Part shown: positions 61,641-64,000 of the stretch, in pieces
Layout: every line of letters starts with the position of its first letter
Position numbering within the stretch: position 1 is the first letter of the stretch
DNA from: Salminus brasiliensis
Lineage: Eukaryota; Chordata; Actinopteri; Characiformes; Bryconidae
Length of the DNA stretch: 64,000 nucleotides
Direction: 5' to 3'
Assembly: GCF_030463535.1 (NCBI RefSeq)
Contig: NC_132878.1
Span: 90,319,507 to 90,383,506, forward strand
Position numbers and translations under genes: made by a program
Notes under the pieces: model-generated
Seen by the model: the letters and a program-made list of their open reading frames with translations, nothing else
What the model was told of the DNA's origin: nothing
Databases searched by the model: none

Positions 61641-62078
61641 TGTCGGCTCCAGCCTCGCTGTCAGGCACGTTTTAACAACACCAGCGAAGGCGGAGAGGAG
61701 GAAAACAGGAGGAGGGGGAGAGGAAGGGGAGAGGGGAACATGACGGAGCGGCGTGGCACCGGACAGACGGACAGACGGACAGACTCAGCGCTGACGACTT
61801 GACTGACTGACCGTTTTGACACACACACACACACACACACACGCGCGCGCACGGTCCTTGCGCCCGCGCGCTCTTTCGCTCTTACTTGCAGACCTACACA
61901 CACACACACACACTCTCTCTCTCTCCTTCTTTCAAAGCACATCCATACTCGTGTGACGCGAAGAAGAAAAAAAAAGAAGAGGAAAAGAGCAGCAAAGCAG
62001 CGGAGGTCGGACATATTTTCATGTCAAGCTCGAACAGCAATCTCTGTGACCCCAGCAGAGAGGAGCACGACTTTACAG
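61640..62078 (+). promoter_or_regulatory. phf1: phf1 CpG-rich promoter and first exon
   Basis: CpG- and GA-rich block with interspersed (CA)n. A possible coding first exon ends at donor ACAG|GTAAAG (62078). An ATG at 62021 opens MSSSNSNLCDPSREEHDFT. Head to head with rgl2 at about 7 kb. TSS unknown. Confidence 0.55.
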
Positions 62079-62543
62079 GTAAAGCCCGGAGCGTTTCTCC
62101 TCCCTCTCTTCCTCCTCTGGTGTCATTTCTACATCGCATGTCTAGAACCGGCAGAGTAACGCAGCTAGCCAACATTCAAAAAAAAAAAAAAAAAGCCCCC
62201 CTCCTCCCCTCCTCTCCCCTCATCTCCCCTCCTCTCCCATCCCCTCCCCTCCCCTCCCACCCGCACCCCACCGCCACCTCCATAACTCTTCTTCTTCATC
62301 TTCATCATCCCGAGCCGCGTTTTACCGGGCCCGCGAGCTGCTGTTGCATAAGGAAACGCTGGACCCTGTTGTGGCCGTGCAGCACCAGAAACAGCAGCGC
62401 TGGCTAATGCCTCCGTCTCTCTGTGCATTCACACTGTCGCTATGCACTGAGTGTGAGTTTAACCCTTTGGGTCGGAGAGCGCCTCGCTCCCGAGGCCCTC
62501 AGGGCTTTCTCCTGCACTTTTAACTCCACTGCACTCTCTCAAA

Positions 62544-62608
<65 letters not shown>

Positions 62609-62702
62609 CTACTTCATGCTCAGGATGGGGGTAGTCAGTGAGGGAGAAGATGTTTTAGCACGGTGGAGTGATGGACTGCTGTACCTGGGCAATGTCAAAA
62701 GA
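62021..62702 (+). CDS. phf1: Polycomb-like PHD finger protein 1, N-terminal exons (3' partial)
   Basis: PRC2 accessory subunit family (PHF1/MTF2/PHF19), whose Tudor domain binds H3K36me3. The exon at 62624-62702 encodes EGEDVLARWSDGLLYLGNVK followed by donor AGA|GTGAGT, which is the start of the Tudor domain. PHF1 and MTF2 share the VLARW(S/T)DGL-YLG signature; phf1 is preferred because of linkage to rgl2. The upstream exon 62021-62078 ends in phase 1, and joining it to the strong acceptor CTCAG at 62623 hits an in-frame TAG. Either translation starts at ATG 62625 (MGVVSEGEDV...) with the first exon untranslated, or the AG at 62634 is used, giving ...FTVSEGEDV. The remaining exons are beyond the window. 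Confidence 0.8.
62543..62610. repeat. (CT)n tract before the phf1 Tudor exon
   Basis: About 32 CT dinucleotides with one CCC break; forms the polypyrimidine tract of the acceptor at 62623. Confidence 0.9.
62624..62702 (+). CDS. phf1: phf1 exon with start of Tudor domain
   Basis: Preceded by a long (CT)n pyrimidine tract and CTTCATGCTCAG. Frame fixed by GEDVLARWSDGLLYLG; ends at a codon boundary. Confidence 0.85.
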
Positions 62703-62737
62703 GTGAGTTTTCAGATCGTATTGTATTGGTGTGTAAG

Positions 62738-62738
62738 A

Positions 62739-62811
<73 letters not shown>

Positions 62812-62831
62812 TGTGTGTGTGTGTGTGTGTT
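62738..62831. repeat. compound (TG)n(GA)n tract
   Basis: GT runs interrupted by two GAGAGAGAGAGA blocks, beginning about 36 nt after the phf1 exon donor. Confidence 0.9.
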
Positions 62832-62939
62832 TCATTTTCTACACAAATGTAGCCAAGGATTGGGACAGGGCTCCTGTACGTTATGTGGAGCTTCTTCAAA
62901 CTTTGAGAAGGTTCCTCACAGTTGTGCATCTTGTTTAGA

Positions 62940-64000
62940 GTAAAGGTTCTCTAAAGAACCCCCGTCACTGAAACTGGAATTTAAGGGTGTCTTCTACCTC
63001 TCACAAAAGGTTCTTTAAAGAACCGTCCACTGAAAGTGGAATTTAAGGGTGTTGAACATTCGTAGGTTCCTCACACTTCTACCTCTCACAAATGGTTCTT
63101 TAAAGAACCGTCCACTGAAAGTGGTCATACTTCTACACTGTGTTTAAGGGTGTTGAATATTCCTAAGCTAAGGGTCAGGGATAGGCTCGTAAAAATTAAG
63201 GTTCCTAAATGGTCCTTGGCTCGGATGAACCTTTAATTGGTAGAACCTTTACATTATGTGAGCTTTATCAGGCTTTAAGAAGGTTCTCTAAAGAACCCGT
63301 CACTGAAAGTGGAATTTAAGGGTGTTGAACATTTGTAGGTTCCTCACACTTCTACCTCTTACAAATGGTTCTTTAAAGAACCGTCCACTAAAAGTACCTT
63401 GTGTTTAAGGGTGGTAAATATTTCTTCTACTCTTTGGTTACTGAGGTGAAGCGAAGGGTCAGGGATAAGTTCCTAAAAATGAAGGTTCCTAAATGGGTGG
63501 TTCCTTGGCTCGGATGAACCTTTAATTGGTAGAACCTTTACATTATGTGAGCTTTATCAGGCTTTAAGAAGGTTCCTCACACTTGTGTGTGTTGTTTAGA
63601 CTAAAGGTTCTCTAAAGAACCCATCATACCTCTCACAAATGGTTCTCTAAAGAACCGTCCACTGAAAGTGGAATTTAAGGGGGTTGAACATTCGTAGGTT
63701 CCTCACACTTCTACCTCATACAAATGGTTCTCTAAAGAACCGTCCACTGAAAGTGGAATTTAAGGGGGTTGAACATCTGTAGGTTCCTCACACTTCTACC
63801 TCTCACAAATGGTTCTCTAAAGAACCGTCCACTGAAAGTGGAATTTAAGGGTGTTGAACATTCGTAGGTTCCTCACACTTCTACCTCTCACAAATGGTTC
63901 TCTAAAGAACCGTCCACTGAAAGTGGTCATACTTCTACACTGTGTTTAAGGGTGTTGAATATTCCTAAGCTAAGGGTCACGGATAGGCTCTTAAAAATGA
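62940..64000. repeat. tandem array with a GGTTCT(T/C)TAAAGAACC core, about 85-bp units, running off the window
   Basis: The core palindrome recurs about ten times (near 62946, 63009, 63094, 63280, 63366, 63606, 63641, 63726, 63811, 63896), separated by GTCCACTGAAAGTGGAATTT and TAGGTTCCTCACACTTCTAC. In the first phf1 intron after the Tudor exon. Confidence 0.9.

Noticed and set aside
61348..62407. Several plus-strand frames (131 and 173 codons) near phf1
   Set aside because: Mostly translated (CA)n, (GA)n and Lys/Pro runs; only the short segment from ATG 62021 to 62078 has exon character.

Overview
The window is vertebrate nuclear DNA, almost certainly from a teleost fish and possibly an otophysan. 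The evidence is small GT-AG exons in long introns, Tc1-like transposon relics, tRNA-derived SINEs, many (CA)n and (CT)n tracts, and proteins of vertebrate families. No bacterial, viral or CRISPR content was seen. Three genes are present. Exon boundaries were worked out by hand from splice signals and reading-frame continuity.

Layout. (1) 118-4719, plus strand: the last three exons of a DNase II family gene (dnase2 or dnase2b); its 5' part lies left of the window. (2) 12018-54.75 kb, minus strand: a complete rgl2 gene (Ral guanine nucleotide dissociation stimulator-like 2). It has 19 coding exons with mutually consistent phases giving 739 residues (RasGEF-N, CDC25 catalytic and Ras-association domains), plus a probable non-coding first exon at a CCAAT/GC-box promoter near 54.7 kb. 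(3) From about 61.6 kb to the end, plus strand: CpG-rich promoter and first exons of a Polycomb-like gene, best called phf1, with the start of its Tudor domain. The DNase II gene and rgl2 converge tail to tail; rgl2 and phf1 are head to head about 7 kb apart. RGL2 and PHF1 also lie close together in the human extended MHC class II region (6p21.3), so this looks like conserved linkage.

Most of the remainder is repeat. rgl2 introns carry three large minisatellites: a 78-bp CCTAAN-type array, a ~30-bp G-rich array, and a 42-bp array of about 55 units with higher-order structure. They also hold an almost full-length IR/DR-type Tc1-like element, two smaller Tc1 relics, several copies of one ~500-bp MITE-like family, tRNA-derived SINEs and palindromic elements. 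An AT-rich degenerate tandem array lies upstream of phf1, and a tandem array of a palindromic GGTTCTTTAAAGAACC core fills the phf1 intron to the window end. The long open frames in the minisatellites are by-products of repeat units that are multiples of three.

I found no convincing new multi-gene system. The more unusual observations are the higher-order minisatellites in rgl2, the (CCA)n tract forming the 5' UTR immediately before the rgl2 start codon, the palindrome array in phf1, and a frame conflict at the phf1 start.
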